A DNA stretch of 64,000 bases. Origin: Bin5 sp965208965. Lineage in GTDB: Bacteria; Chloroflexota; Anaerolineae; Caldilineales; Caldilineaceae. Location: positions 3,224,001 to 3,288,000 of the forward strand of contig OZ242384.1 in assembly GCA_965208965.1 (NCBI GenBank), in the 5' to 3' direction. The position numbers were made by a program, and so were the translations under genes. The notes under the pieces were generated by a model that worked only from the letters and a program-made list of their open reading frames with translations, was not told where the DNA came from and made no database searches. Below are positions 8,986 to 19,549 of this stretch, piece after piece (positions within the stretch are counted from its first letter, which is position 1; each line of letters starts with the position of its first letter).

Positions 8986-9840
8986 TCAACCCCCGTTAAT
9001 CACCAGCCGCGCCACCACCCGGCGGTAGATCACCCACACTATGCCGCCGACAACAGCCAGCCAGATGCACTGCTGCAGGAAGACGTGCCCCAGCCGCGCC
9101 AGGCTGGGTTCAACGAACAGACGGGCCGGTCCGTATATGATCCAGGCGAACGGCAAATTGAGCGAGATCGTCTGCAACCAGGCCGGGAAGAAATCAATCG
9201 GAATCAGCACGCCGCCAAGTAGCAACAGGAACTTCTGGTAGATCCAGCGGAAGGCATTTGTTTCCTCGACAACAAATGCGCTCATGCCGATCAGCGCCGA
9301 AAAACAGAAGTCCAGCAGCCAGGAAAGGACCACAGCCGCCCCCGCGAATATCCAGCCCGCAATCCCCGGCGGCGGGCCTACCATCAGCCAGACCACTGCG
9401 CTACCAATCAGGAGGTTGCCGCCAAAGGCCAGTAGGCTGTCGCCCAGCCCGGCGGCGAAATGATAGAGGATGAAATTGAACGGCTTGTTCAGCAGATAGG
9501 CGACGCTGCCATCCTTCACTTGCTCAGAGAATGTCTCAGACAGGTCATGCTTGCTCAACATGACCGCCTCCGCCATCATCAGGTACCACATCGTGTCTGC
9601 CAATGTTAGCCCGGCGATAGAGCTCTTGCCCGTAGCACCGTAGGTAACCCGCCACAGGTTCATGAAGATCCACATGAAGAGGACGATCAGCAGGCTTCGC
9701 CCCAGCAAGTCGATCGGGTAGGCAAGGCTGTTCAACAACTGCGTGCGAAAAACGGCCCAGTATTTTCCGGCCACGGCCGCTGCCGAATGTTCACGTACGC
9801 GACCCACGCCAGTCAGAGCGCCTGCCTCCTTGCTACGCAC
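8986..9840 (-). CDS. ABC-2 family transporter permease (DUF990 type), first subunit
   Basis: This is the second membrane subunit of the same exporter. It has six predicted membrane segments and the family loop DGSVAYLLNKPFNFILYHFA (residues 109-128), the counterpart of the similar loop in the partner permease. The two permeases are only distantly alike, as is usual for DUF990-type heterodimers. It lies two bases downstream of the ATPase stop and three bases upstream of the partner permease, so the genes are certainly one transcription unit. The first 25 residues are hydrophilic and poorly conserved, so the true start could be slightly internal. What is exported cannot be deduced. Confidence 0.88.
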   Translation of the reverse strand: MRSKEAGALTGVGRVREHSAAAVAGKYWAVFRTQLLNSLAYPIDLLGRSLLIVLFMWIFMNLWRVTYGATGKSSIAGLTLADTMWYLMMAEAVMLSKHDLSETFSEQVKDGSVAYLLNKPFNFILYHFAAGLGDSLLAFGGNLLIGSAVVWLMVGPPPGIAGWIFAGAAVVLSWLLDFCFSALIGMSAFVVEETNAFRWIYQKFLLLLGGVLIPIDFFPAWLQTISLNLPFAWIIYGPARLFVEPSLARLGHVFLQQCIWLAVVGGIVWVIYRRVVARLVINGG

Positions 9841-9842
9841 TT

Positions 9843-10829
9843 CTAACCCTCCGTACGCGCGTAAATCGCGCTGATAACATCCTCGAGTGAGGGCTCTGAA
9901 ACTGTAACGTCCGCCAGGCTGCCCGCCGCCGCCAGGCCGCTGATCACCGGCTCCACCGGCGTGACCCGTGTATCAAAGCGCATCTTCGCCCCATATCGCC
10001 CCACCTTGACCATCTCCACGCCCGGCAAACTGAAATCCGACGCCAGCTGTTCGTTGTAGCGCACGTCGACTGTCTTTACCGTCAGATAGCGCCGCTTCAG
10101 AGCCGATACCTTGTCTCTATACACGATCTCACCGTGGTTGATGATGATTACTCGCCTGCACAGCGTCTCGATGTCGCCTGCATCGTGACTCGTCAGCAGC
10201 ACACCCACCCCTTCCAATTCGTTCATGCGCTGGACCGTCGTGCGCAGACGCTGCTTGGCGACCACGTCAAGACCGATCGACGGCTCGTCCAGAAGGAGTA
10301 CGCGCGGCCGGTGCAGCAGTGAGGCCGCGACTTCACACCGCATGCGCTGGCCCAGCGACAGCTTTCGAACCGGCGTCTCCAACAGCTCCTCGATTTCAAA
10401 GGCCTCCGCCAGAAACGAGATCCGCTGCCTCAAAAGACTGTCGTCGAGTTCATAAATCTTGCCGAACAGGTAGAACGTATCCACCGCCGGTAGGTGATAC
10501 CATAGCTGAGGACGTTGACCGAAGACCGAGCCGATCTGAAAGGCAAGGGCCTGGCGTTCCTGCCAGGGCACATGGCCCAGTACCGCCGCCTCGCCGCCGC
10601 TTGGATGCAATATGCCGGTCAGAATCTTGATGGTGGTCGACTTGCCCGCGCCGTTGGGGCCGATGAATCCCAGCAACTCCCCATCCTCCATCTCGAATGA
10701 AAGCCCGCGCACCGCCTCGATCGACTCGTATGTTGGCCGCCACAGCGCGCGCAAACTCCCCCGCAGACCGGCCGCCTTGCGCTTCAATTGAAAGGTCTTG
10801 CGCAGATTGCGTACTGTTATGGCGGGCAT
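9843..10829 (-). CDS. ABC exporter ATP-binding protein
   Basis: This ATPase energises the two ABC-2 permeases encoded immediately downstream. Walker A (GPNGAGKST) is at 57-65, the signature LSLGQ at 157-161, Walker B (VLLLDE) at 177-182 and the switch His at 215 (LTSHD). The N-terminal 35 residues contain the basic segment typical of ATPases that partner with DUF990 permeases. Residues 240-328 form the C-terminal regulatory extension seen in NatA/daunorubicin-resistance type ATPases. The length of 328 aa fits. The ATG has an AGGGA Shine-Dalgarno. It is transcribed away from alaS, with a 285-bp divergent spacer before the chosen alaS start. Confidence 0.95.
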   Translation of the reverse strand: MPAITVRNLRKTFQLKRKAAGLRGSLRALWRPTYESIEAVRGLSFEMEDGELLGFIGPNGAGKSTTIKILTGILHPSGGEAAVLGHVPWQERQALAFQIGSVFGQRPQLWYHLPAVDTFYLFGKIYELDDSLLRQRISFLAEAFEIEELLETPVRKLSLGQRMRCEVAASLLHRPRVLLLDEPSIGLDVVAKQRLRTTVQRMNELEGVGVLLTSHDAGDIETLCRRVIIINHGEIVYRDKVSALKRRYLTVKTVDVRYNEQLASDFSLPGVEMVKVGRYGAKMRFDTRVTPVEPVISGLAAAGSLADVTVSEPSLEDVISAIYARTEG

Positions 10830-11114
10830 GCTTCCCTGTCCGATCCAAACGAAAACTGTTCAACTTCAATCCAGGCACAGAGTTGAAAATGTCAACTGAT
10901 GCCGACTTCGGCGCCACCTGTGGCTATTATTAGCGAGGATCGGCGACATCACCAAGATAAAGGAGTAATGAACTGAAAGCCGACCCCTGCCCGGTTTCCC
11001 TTATCGGCCTTGAATTTGCTAAAATCGGCAGCAGTCCGTGCGTTCGGAGTCGTATGATTGACTCCCGCTCCAGGAACTGAGTTTCTTGTCTGTCCGAACC
11101 AAGCGAGGCGTCCG

Positions 11115-13814
<2,700 letters not shown>

Positions 13815-13875
13815 TGGGCGCGTGGGCTGCGCCTGCCAGCCGCGAGCAACCTGATGCTTAGACCGGGTCAATCCA

Positions 13876-15477
13876 GTGGCAGAGTTCCTGAACGTTAACC
13901 CTGACATCCGAATCGAAGCCCTGCGCCAGGAGTTGGCTCGCATGGGGCGCGTGGGAGTGGTCTTGGTCCTCCCCGGTGGCTGCGCGCAGTTGGAAAACCT
14001 GCCGAGGCTGCGATTGCTCCAACGTCAATCTCAGTACCTGGGCCAGGACTTGGCGCTGGTAACAAGGGATTCGACCATTCGCAAAAACGCCAAACGGTTG
14101 GGCATCCCTGTATTTGGCAGCGAAGCGGCCGTGCGATTGCGCCGCTGGGGCAGGGGCGGTTCCGCTCCTGTCGTCGAATCCAACCGGCCCGGCGCCTGGC
14201 TGCCTGAACCACCGCAATGGCGCAAGCACGATGGGTCGATCGATCCGAAGCTTGCAGCCCGTCCCCGCCTTGATCGCGTCCGCAGCCGCCGCGTCCGCGC
14301 CACCCGGCGCTATCAGAGCTCGACCCCACTATGGTTGCAGGTCGTTGGCTATCTGTTTGTAGGCATCTTCCTGACCTCTTTCCTGGGTGGATTCCTCTAC
14401 TTCGTGTTGCCCGCAGCAACAGTCACGCTTGTGCCAGGTCAACGCGCCCTGGAAACGTCCTTACTTCTGACTGCCGACCCGCAGGTTGAAGTAACAGACC
14501 TGGAGCAGGGGCTGCTGGCGGCGCGCTTGATCGAGACGACCGAGGAAGCAACCGGCACCGTCTCTACGACTGGCAGCGGGTGGTCTGAAACAGACCTTGC
14601 CAAAGGAAGAGTAGTTTTTACCAACCAAACCAACGGCACGGTGCGTATCCCTGCCGGCACGATCGTCTCGTCCAGTACCGGTGAAGACGTAGATTTCCGG
14701 ATCCTTGAAGACCTTGAAATCGCCGGGCCCCTGGGTACGCAGGCCGAGGTTGAAATAGAAGCAACTGAGCCGGGAATCCTGGGCAATGTACCCAGTAACA
14801 GGATAACCACAGTCGCCGGTGGTCTGCGCACCCGCGTGCGTGTGACGAACCCGGAGGCCACTGCGGGGGGCGCCAATGCCCGCGTGCGCCTGGTCACGCA
14901 AGGGGACAGAGACAGGCTGCTTGATCAGGTGTACACCAGCATTCGGGAGGTAGCCCATGAAAGGCTGTCAACGGAACTGGGCCCAGACGAGTGGATGCCC
15001 GAAGATACCATCCTGACCTACATTACTGCCCAGTTTTTCGACCAGTTCAACGATGAACCTGCCGACGAACTTAACCTCACTCTTCGTGTGCTGATCCAGG
15101 GAAGCGTGATAAACCGGACAGAATCCGAAGAAGCGGCCATGGTGGCGCTGCGCAGCGAGGTACCGGAACGCGGCCAACTTGTGGCCGAATCGATCAGGTT
15201 CACAGTCGAACCGAATACGGTCGTTACCGGGCGCACGCTGCGCTACTCCATGACCGCGAGCGGGAATTATGTCATCCCTATCGATGTAAGAGCCGTCAGC
15301 CGCGCCGTAACCGGACTCAGCACGGATGAGGCGGCCAGCAGGTTGCAGGAAGACTGGTTGCTGGCCAGAGAGCCGGAATTTTACCAGGACCCCGCCTGGT
15401 TCGGCACGCTTCCCCAGATCGCCAGTCGCATCCAGGTCCGGGTCGAATTGAGTGAAGCCGCGCGCAGCGGGCAGTAG
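13876..15477 (+). CDS. Baseplate J/gp47-like single-pass membrane protein
   Basis: This 533-residue protein has a cytoplasmic N-terminal domain of about 150 residues, a single strong membrane helix at about residues 155-180, and an extracytoplasmic beta-rich part. The region around residues 250-320, with the AGTIVSSSTG and EPGILGNVPSNRI motifs, matches the baseplate J/gp47-like fold found in many Chloroflexota and Actinobacteria cell-surface proteins. It is not a phage gene: no tail or capsid genes are nearby and it sits between alaS and ruvX. The first 80 residues (VVLVLPGG, then LVTRDSTIRKNAKRLGIPVF) resemble a Rossmann-like domain. The start is a GTG. Its biological role is unknown; a surface assembly or adhesive role is only a guess. 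Confidence 0.75.
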   Translation: MAEFLNVNPDIRIEALRQELARMGRVGVVLVLPGGCAQLENLPRLRLLQRQSQYLGQDLALVTRDSTIRKNAKRLGIPVFGSEAAVRLRRWGRGGSAPVVESNRPGAWLPEPPQWRKHDGSIDPKLAARPRLDRVRSRRVRATRRYQSSTPLWLQVVGYLFVGIFLTSFLGGFLYFVLPAATVTLVPGQRALETSLLLTADPQVEVTDLEQGLLAARLIETTEEATGTVSTTGSGWSETDLAKGRVVFTNQTNGTVRIPAGTIVSSSTGEDVDFRILEDLEIAGPLGTQAEVEIEATEPGILGNVPSNRITTVAGGLRTRVRVTNPEATAGGANARVRLVTQGDRDRLLDQVYTSIREVAHERLSTELGPDEWMPEDTILTYITAQFFDQFNDEPADELNLTLRVLIQGSVINRTESEEAAMVALRSEVPERGQLVAESIRFTVEPNTVVTGRTLRYSMTASGNYVIPIDVRAVSRAVTGLSTDEAASRLQEDWLLAREPEFYQDPAWFGTLPQIASRIQVRVELSEAARSGQ

Positions 15478-15490
15478 CCTCTGTTTGCCG

Positions 15491-15949
15491 ATGACCCAGC
15501 CCAATCTCTCCAAACCTTCTCTGCCGCCAGGCAAGATCATCGCCCTGGACGTGGGCGACGCCCGTATCGGCGTTGCCACCTGCGATCCACTGCGTCTGAC
15601 AGTGCGCCCACTCCGTACCCTGCTCCGCCGCAACCGCCGCACCGACTTCGACGCACTCGCCAAGATCTACGCAGAAGAGGAGGCCGTACTTGTCGTTTGC
15701 GGGCTGCCCTACAACATGGATGGCAGCGAAGGTCCGCAAGCGCGCAGGATCCGCAATTGGGCAGCGCGCTTCACCCGGGCCCTGCGCAACATCCTCGGCA
15801 ACGAAGTACTCCTCGTATTCTGGGATGAGCGTCTCAGCAGCTTTTCCGCCGACGAGTGGATCGCCGAAGAAGGACCGCACCCGGCCGGGCAGGACGCGGT
15901 CGCCGCAGCGGAAATTCTGCGCAGCTATCTGGATGAACAGAGGATCTGA
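15491..15949 (+). CDS. ruvX: Putative pre-16S rRNA nuclease / Holliday junction resolvase RuvX (YqgF)
   Basis: This is an RNase H-fold nuclease of the YqgF/RuvX family, which takes part in 5'-end maturation of 16S rRNA. The first catalytic Asp20 is in IALDVGDARIG, the GLPYNMDGSEG motif is intact, the catalytic Glu is in FWDERLSS, and the last Asp is in GQDAVAAAEIL. The length of 152 aa is typical. The ATG at 15491 is used because upstream codons from 15452 overlap the end of the preceding gene and do not resemble the family. The association alaS-ruvX is common in bacteria and supports the call. Confidence 0.93.
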   Translation: MTQPNLSKPSLPPGKIIALDVGDARIGVATCDPLRLTVRPLRTLLRRNRRTDFDALAKIYAEEEAVLVVCGLPYNMDGSEGPQARRIRNWAARFTRALRNILGNEVLLVFWDERLSSFSADEWIAEEGPHPAGQDAVAAAEILRSYLDEQRI

Positions 15950-16079
15950 CGAAATCTCAAGCTCAAGTGTTACCTGGATTCCCCTGAATTGTTGCGGCTT
16001 CTGGCAAGTGGAAATCTGCAGCAGACCTGTGTGGGACTGAAACTCGTCACCAAAGTCCGTTCAAGCTCCGGAGATGCAG

Positions 16080-16518
16080 ATGACCATACGCACCTATCAG
16101 GTCAGGCGTTGCATACGAACACTCAGGGCTGCAAGTGACGGTCTTCAGCAGCACGAAGCCGGCGACGTGTCATATGAATTCTGCCGAGCGGCTTGCGCCA
16201 AAGAGTTTGAACTCATACTGGAGCAGAGCTGGCGACTCCTGAGAAGAAGGCTTCGGCCCTACTTTGCCAGCCACCGGCAAGCGGACCGACTCACTTTCAA
16301 TGATGTTTTTCGCTATGCCGCCAAACACTGCCTGATCAGTGGCGACGCATGTGAGCGCTGGCTCGAATATCGCTGCAGTGCGAAATGAAACGGCCCACGA
16401 ATACGGCGAGCAGTTCGCTGAAAGAACGCTGGTGGCGCTGTCTCAGTTCATTGCCGACGCAGAGGACCTGGTCGAAGCAATCGAAGAGGGTCAGGATGAC
16501 TCACCGCTTGCACCTTAG
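16080..16518 (+). pseudogene. HEPN nucleotidyltransferase-substrate-binding protein (HI0074 type), frameshifted
   Basis: The reading frame from the ATG at 16080 encodes an alpha-helical protein ending RWLEYRCSAK at a stop at 16386-16388. The missing C-terminal part continues in the +1 frame from about 16366 to the TAG at 16516-16518, beginning NIAAVRNETAHEYGEQ. The RNETAH stretch is the R-x4-H signature of HEPN/HI0074 proteins. So a single-base insertion (or an assembly error) near 16366-16378 splits the gene. An intact product would be about 145 residues and would overlap the start of the nucleotidyltransferase gene by 23 bases, the normal layout of HI0074/HI0073 (HEPN/MNT) toxin-antitoxin pairs. 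A GGAG motif lies six bases before the ATG at 16080. The assignment rests on the motif and the partner gene. Confidence 0.75.
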
Positions 16519-16825
16519 GCTGAGACACCGCCGTATGCTCGAGAATATACTGCGTACGCACATGCCAGACATCGAAGTATGGGCATACGGCAGCCGCATT
16601 AGCGGTGCCAGTCATGACGGCAGTGACCTGGACCTCGTTTTGCGTAGCCCCGAATTGAAACAGATCCCGGTCAGCAAACTGGCAGATCTGGACGAGGCCC
16701 TGCGAGAGTCCACTATCCCATTCTTGATTGAAGCCCGAGATTGGGCCCGCTTACCTGAAAACTTTCATCGCGAGATCATTCGCGACCATGTAGTGCTCTT
16801 GGGCCCGCCTGGCCGGCTCGCATAG
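16496..16825 (+). CDS. MNT-type nucleotidyltransferase (HI0073-like)
   Basis: This 109-residue protein carries the minimal nucleotidyltransferase signature Gly32-Ser33-Arg34 followed by Ser43-Asp44-Leu-Asp46 (YGSRISG then GSDLDLVL), the metal-binding core of DNA polymerase beta-like transferases. In characterised HEPN/MNT systems the MNT antitoxin adds AMP to the HEPN toxin; that is family knowledge, not shown here. The ATG at 16496 is chosen because an AGAGGG Shine-Dalgarno lies just before it and the conserved domain starts soon after; the frame extends up to 16385 with sequence that belongs to the HEPN gene in another frame. It overlaps the end of the frameshifted HEPN gene. If the HEPN toxin is truly broken, this would be a solitary antitoxin. 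Confidence 0.82.
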   Translation: MTHRLHLRLRHRRMLENILRTHMPDIEVWAYGSRISGASHDGSDLDLVLRSPELKQIPVSKLADLDEALRESTIPFLIEARDWARLPENFHREIIRDHVVLLGPPGRLA

Positions 16826-16950
16826 AATCTCGATGATGAAATGGCTCTCGTCTTCCACAATTCCGCGTGCCAACTACAGTTGCCTGGCTGCCGGCTGATC
16901 ATAAACTGCGTGCCGTCCCGCACTCTCTCCGGGCGCGGTCGAAAGTCCTA

Positions 16951-17010
16951 GAGTCATCCCGCCTCCGCTTTCCGTCCAGTTCAGGAAAACTGCCGGCTGC
17001 GGGATGACTC
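16951..17010. repeat. Perfect 12-bp inverted repeat downstream of gdhA
   Basis: GAGTCATCCCGC at 16951-16962 is exactly inverted at 16999-17010, with 36 bases between. It begins five bases beyond the stop of gdhA (minus strand). It could form a long hairpin that protects or ends the gdhA transcript, but it has no T-run, so it is not a classical intrinsic terminator. Confidence 0.6.
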
Positions 17011-17015
17011 GCAGG

Positions 17016-18488
17016 TTACGGATAGATACCCCGATACTTCACCGCATCCACAATGCGCTGGATAGCGATCGTGTAGGCTGCCGTCCTCAGATCCTGGTTG
17101 GTCTGAACAGTGATTGCCAGCACGTCGTCCAGATTGTCCAGCAGCTTCCGTTTCATCTGATGCCGGATCTCGCTCTCGTCCCAGGAGAAGGCCTGCAGGT
17201 CCTGCACCCATTCGAAGTAACTGACCACCACCCCACCAGCGTTACATAGAATGTCCGGAATGATCAGAACGCCCTTGTCTTCCAATATGCGGTCAGCTTC
17301 CGGCGTCGTCGGCCCGTTGGCTCCCTCGGCGATGACCCTGGCGTTTATCTTGTCCGCGTTCTCGCCGGTGATCTGTCCTTCCAGTGCGGCCGGGACGAGC
17401 ACATCTACGTTCAACGTCAGAAGCTCTTCATTTGTCAGCGTGTCCGCACGCGGGTATCCAGCCACCGTCCCAGTTTCTTCAGCGTAATGCTTCAGATGGC
17501 GCGGGTCCAGCCCCCTCTCATCAAAGACCGCGCCGCCCACGTCGCTGACTGCCACGATCTTCGCGCCCCGTTCGTGCATCGAGCGCGCCGTCCAACTGCC
17601 TACATTGCCAAACCCCTGTATCGCTACCGTGGCATCTTCTATGTCGAGTCCCATGCGACGGCGCAGCATGGCCCTTGTTATGTAAGTGATACCCAAACCC
17701 GTAGCGTACTCCCTACCGGCAGAGCCGTTCACAGCGAGAGGCTTGCCGGTCGTGACAGCCGGTACGGAATAGCCTCGATGCATGGAATAGGTGTCCATGA
17801 TCCAGGCCATAACCTGCGCATTTGTACCTACGTCCGGCGCGGGAATGTCCATTTCCGGCCCGATGAAGAGACTGATTTCCGTGGTATAGCGTCGGGTCAG
17901 CGCCTGCAGCTCTTTCTCTGAGAGCTCCTTGGGGTTTACGATGACCCCGCCTTTGGCGCCCCCATAGGGCAGATTCATCAGCGCGCATTTCCACGTCATC
18001 CACATGGCCAGCGCTCGCGATTCGTCCAGCGTCACATCTGGATGGTAACGTATGCCCCCCTTTGTGGGCCCCAGCGCGGTGTTGTGGTGCACGCGAAACC
18101 CGGTGAAAATTCGAATCGAGTCATCATCCATCACCACAGGAAAGTGGACGATCAGTTCCCGGCGCGGCATCTTCAGGTATTCCCGCATATTGTCGTCGAG
18201 ATCCATCGCATTGGCGACGCGGGTCAACTGCTCCTGGGCCACGGAGAATGCGCTGGCGCGTTGAAACGCGTGCGTGTGCGCCTGTTCAGATTCAATATCT
18301 GTTCGTTGGGTGCTGGAAGGAGGTTGCCGCTTGGAAGCGGTGGTCTCGGCCGGCGGGGGCGAGTCTACAGTTGCAAGTGAAGGGGAGAGTGCGTCTACGT
18401 CGTCAGCGCGGGAGCGGGGACCAGACCGTTCACTTGAACCTGCCGTTTCCCGAGCCGTAGAGTTCGAGCTGTGCTGTTTTTTCGTCAT
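17016..18488 (-). CDS. gdhA: Glu/Leu/Phe/Val dehydrogenase (glutamate dehydrogenase)
   Basis: This enzyme catalyses the reversible oxidative deamination of glutamate to 2-oxoglutarate and links amino-acid catabolism to ammonia. Substrate-binding and catalytic lysines are visible as Lys143 (GPTKGGIR), Lys167 (MTWKCAL) and Lys179 (GGAKGG). The Rossmann motif GFGNVG is at 292-297. The catalytic part starts around residue 80; before it lies a low-complexity stretch of about 75 residues rich in Ser, Thr, Pro and charged residues, unusual for this family. The ATG at 18488 has an AGAGAGGTG Shine-Dalgarno; a frame upstream to 18578 is open but has no such signal. NAD versus NADP use cannot be settled by eye. 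The family could also include leucine dehydrogenases, but the overall match is to hexameric GDH. Confidence 0.93.
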   Translation of the reverse strand: MTKKQHSSNSTARETAGSSERSGPRSRADDVDALSPSLATVDSPPPAETTASKRQPPSSTQRTDIESEQAHTHAFQRASAFSVAQEQLTRVANAMDLDDNMREYLKMPRRELIVHFPVVMDDDSIRIFTGFRVHHNTALGPTKGGIRYHPDVTLDESRALAMWMTWKCALMNLPYGGAKGGVIVNPKELSEKELQALTRRYTTEISLFIGPEMDIPAPDVGTNAQVMAWIMDTYSMHRGYSVPAVTTGKPLAVNGSAGREYATGLGITYITRAMLRRRMGLDIEDATVAIQGFGNVGSWTARSMHERGAKIVAVSDVGGAVFDERGLDPRHLKHYAEETGTVAGYPRADTLTNEELLTLNVDVLVPAALEGQITGENADKINARVIAEGANGPTTPEADRILEDKGVLIIPDILCNAGGVVVSYFEWVQDLQAFSWDESEIRHQMKRKLLDNLDDVLAITVQTNQDLRTAAYTIAIQRIVDAVKYRGIYP

Positions 18489-18601
18489 TGAAAAACACCT
18501 CTCTTGTTTCAAGTTCAGACACAACCGTCTGAATTCGTGAAGCGCCCAAGAGTTCCCGGTTACCTGAGCAGGGCTCATTCACTGGAAGGCGCCAGCCGGG
18601 T

Positions 18602-19426
18602 CTATTCCATCAGCCCTCCCAGAAAGGTTGCTGTGCGCCTGGTCGCTTCTGCCGGGGTCATGTCACCGCCAAAGGCCTGATGCATGGTCACACAGCCGTC
18701 GTAGCCTATCGTTCGCAACCCGTCGAATATGGCTGCAAAGTCGATTCCCCCCGGCATATCCAACGGGCGCAGGGTGGACATGACTTTTCCTCGCGTCCAC
18801 GTTTCCATCGGTTGGAGGCCGTCCGGCTCCGGCGTGTGATTCTGTAGATAGACATTGAACAGCCAGGGCTGAAAGGCGCGCAGTGTGGCCTCGCTGTACT
18901 CCTGGCCGCACAGGGCCAGATTGGCCGGTTCATAGATGATACCGAAGTTGGGCCTGCCGACCTCCTTCAACACCGCCACCGAACCCTCGACTGTCTCGAA
19001 GAGGCTGCGCGTGTGGCTCTGATGCGCCAGGCGGATGCCCCGCTCGCGGGCCTCATCGGCCGCCCGCCTGGCATGAACTATGTCCTCCTCCTTCTTCATG
19101 CAGATTCGGATCAAATCCGCCCCCAACGCCTCGGCCAGATCGAGGGATGGGGTAATGCGCCGCAGACTGTTCGGACCTTCGGCGCTGTTTTCCGGTACAG
19201 GAAAATCGGCGGTTACCATCGAGATGGCAAGACCGTGCCCGTTTACCGTATCCTTTACGCGTGCAGCCGTCCCCGCGGGGCTGTGGACCCCGACAACCGA
19301 TGCGCGCATACAGAGGGCGTCGTACCCTGCGTCGGCCGCGATGCGCGCTAGTTCCTCCAGAGGAATGGCGCTCTCCCGCTTATTGCTGAAGCTCTCCGCA
19401 ACCCGCACTGAAAGAGAAAGGATCAT
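18602..19426 (-). CDS. Sugar phosphate isomerase/epimerase-like TIM-barrel protein
   Basis: This is a 274-residue xylose-isomerase-like TIM-barrel (AP endonuclease 2 fold) protein. The order of elements fits: LEELARIAADAGYDAL near the N-terminus, GADLIRICMKKEED in the middle, the metal-ligand Glu in IIYEPANLAL, His in NVYLQNHTPE, and GYDGCVTMHQAFGG near the end. Members of this fold isomerise or epimerise sugars, inosose or related metabolites using a divalent metal. No substrate can be assigned. It is transcribed divergently from mtaB and lies 113 bp downstream of the gdhA start. A promoter-like pair directly in front of the ATG suggests a leaderless transcript. Confidence 0.82.
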   Translation of the reverse strand: MILSLSVRVAESFSNKRESAIPLEELARIAADAGYDALCMRASVVGVHSPAGTAARVKDTVNGHGLAISMVTADFPVPENSAEGPNSLRRITPSLDLAEALGADLIRICMKKEEDIVHARRAADEARERGIRLAHQSHTRSLFETVEGSVAVLKEVGRPNFGIIYEPANLALCGQEYSEATLRAFQPWLFNVYLQNHTPEPDGLQPMETWTRGKVMSTLRPLDMPGGIDFAAIFDGLRTIGYDGCVTMHQAFGGDMTPAEATRRTATFLGGLME

Positions 19427-19433
19427 ACTGTCG

Positions 19434-19462
19434 AGTATACCTGAACCGGGATTAATTGGTAA
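19434..19462 (-). promoter_or_regulatory. Putative sigma-70 promoter for the TIM-barrel gene
   Basis: On the minus strand TTACCA (19457-19462) and TATACT (19434-19439) are separated by 17 bases. The -10 ends seven bases before the ATG at 19426, so the transcript would begin at or next to the start codon. Confidence 0.45.
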
Positions 19463-19549
19463 AAAAGGTTCTGTGTTATCCTGTTACGGTCAAGGGCCGA
19501 TTTCGGCAATTCAGACTGGCCTCCGGCTACCAACCACAAGCCGAAAGCA

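Noticed and set aside
13876..15477. Prophage baseplate gene
   Set aside because: No other phage genes nearby, and the protein has a membrane helix and a chromosomal neighbourhood of housekeeping genes.
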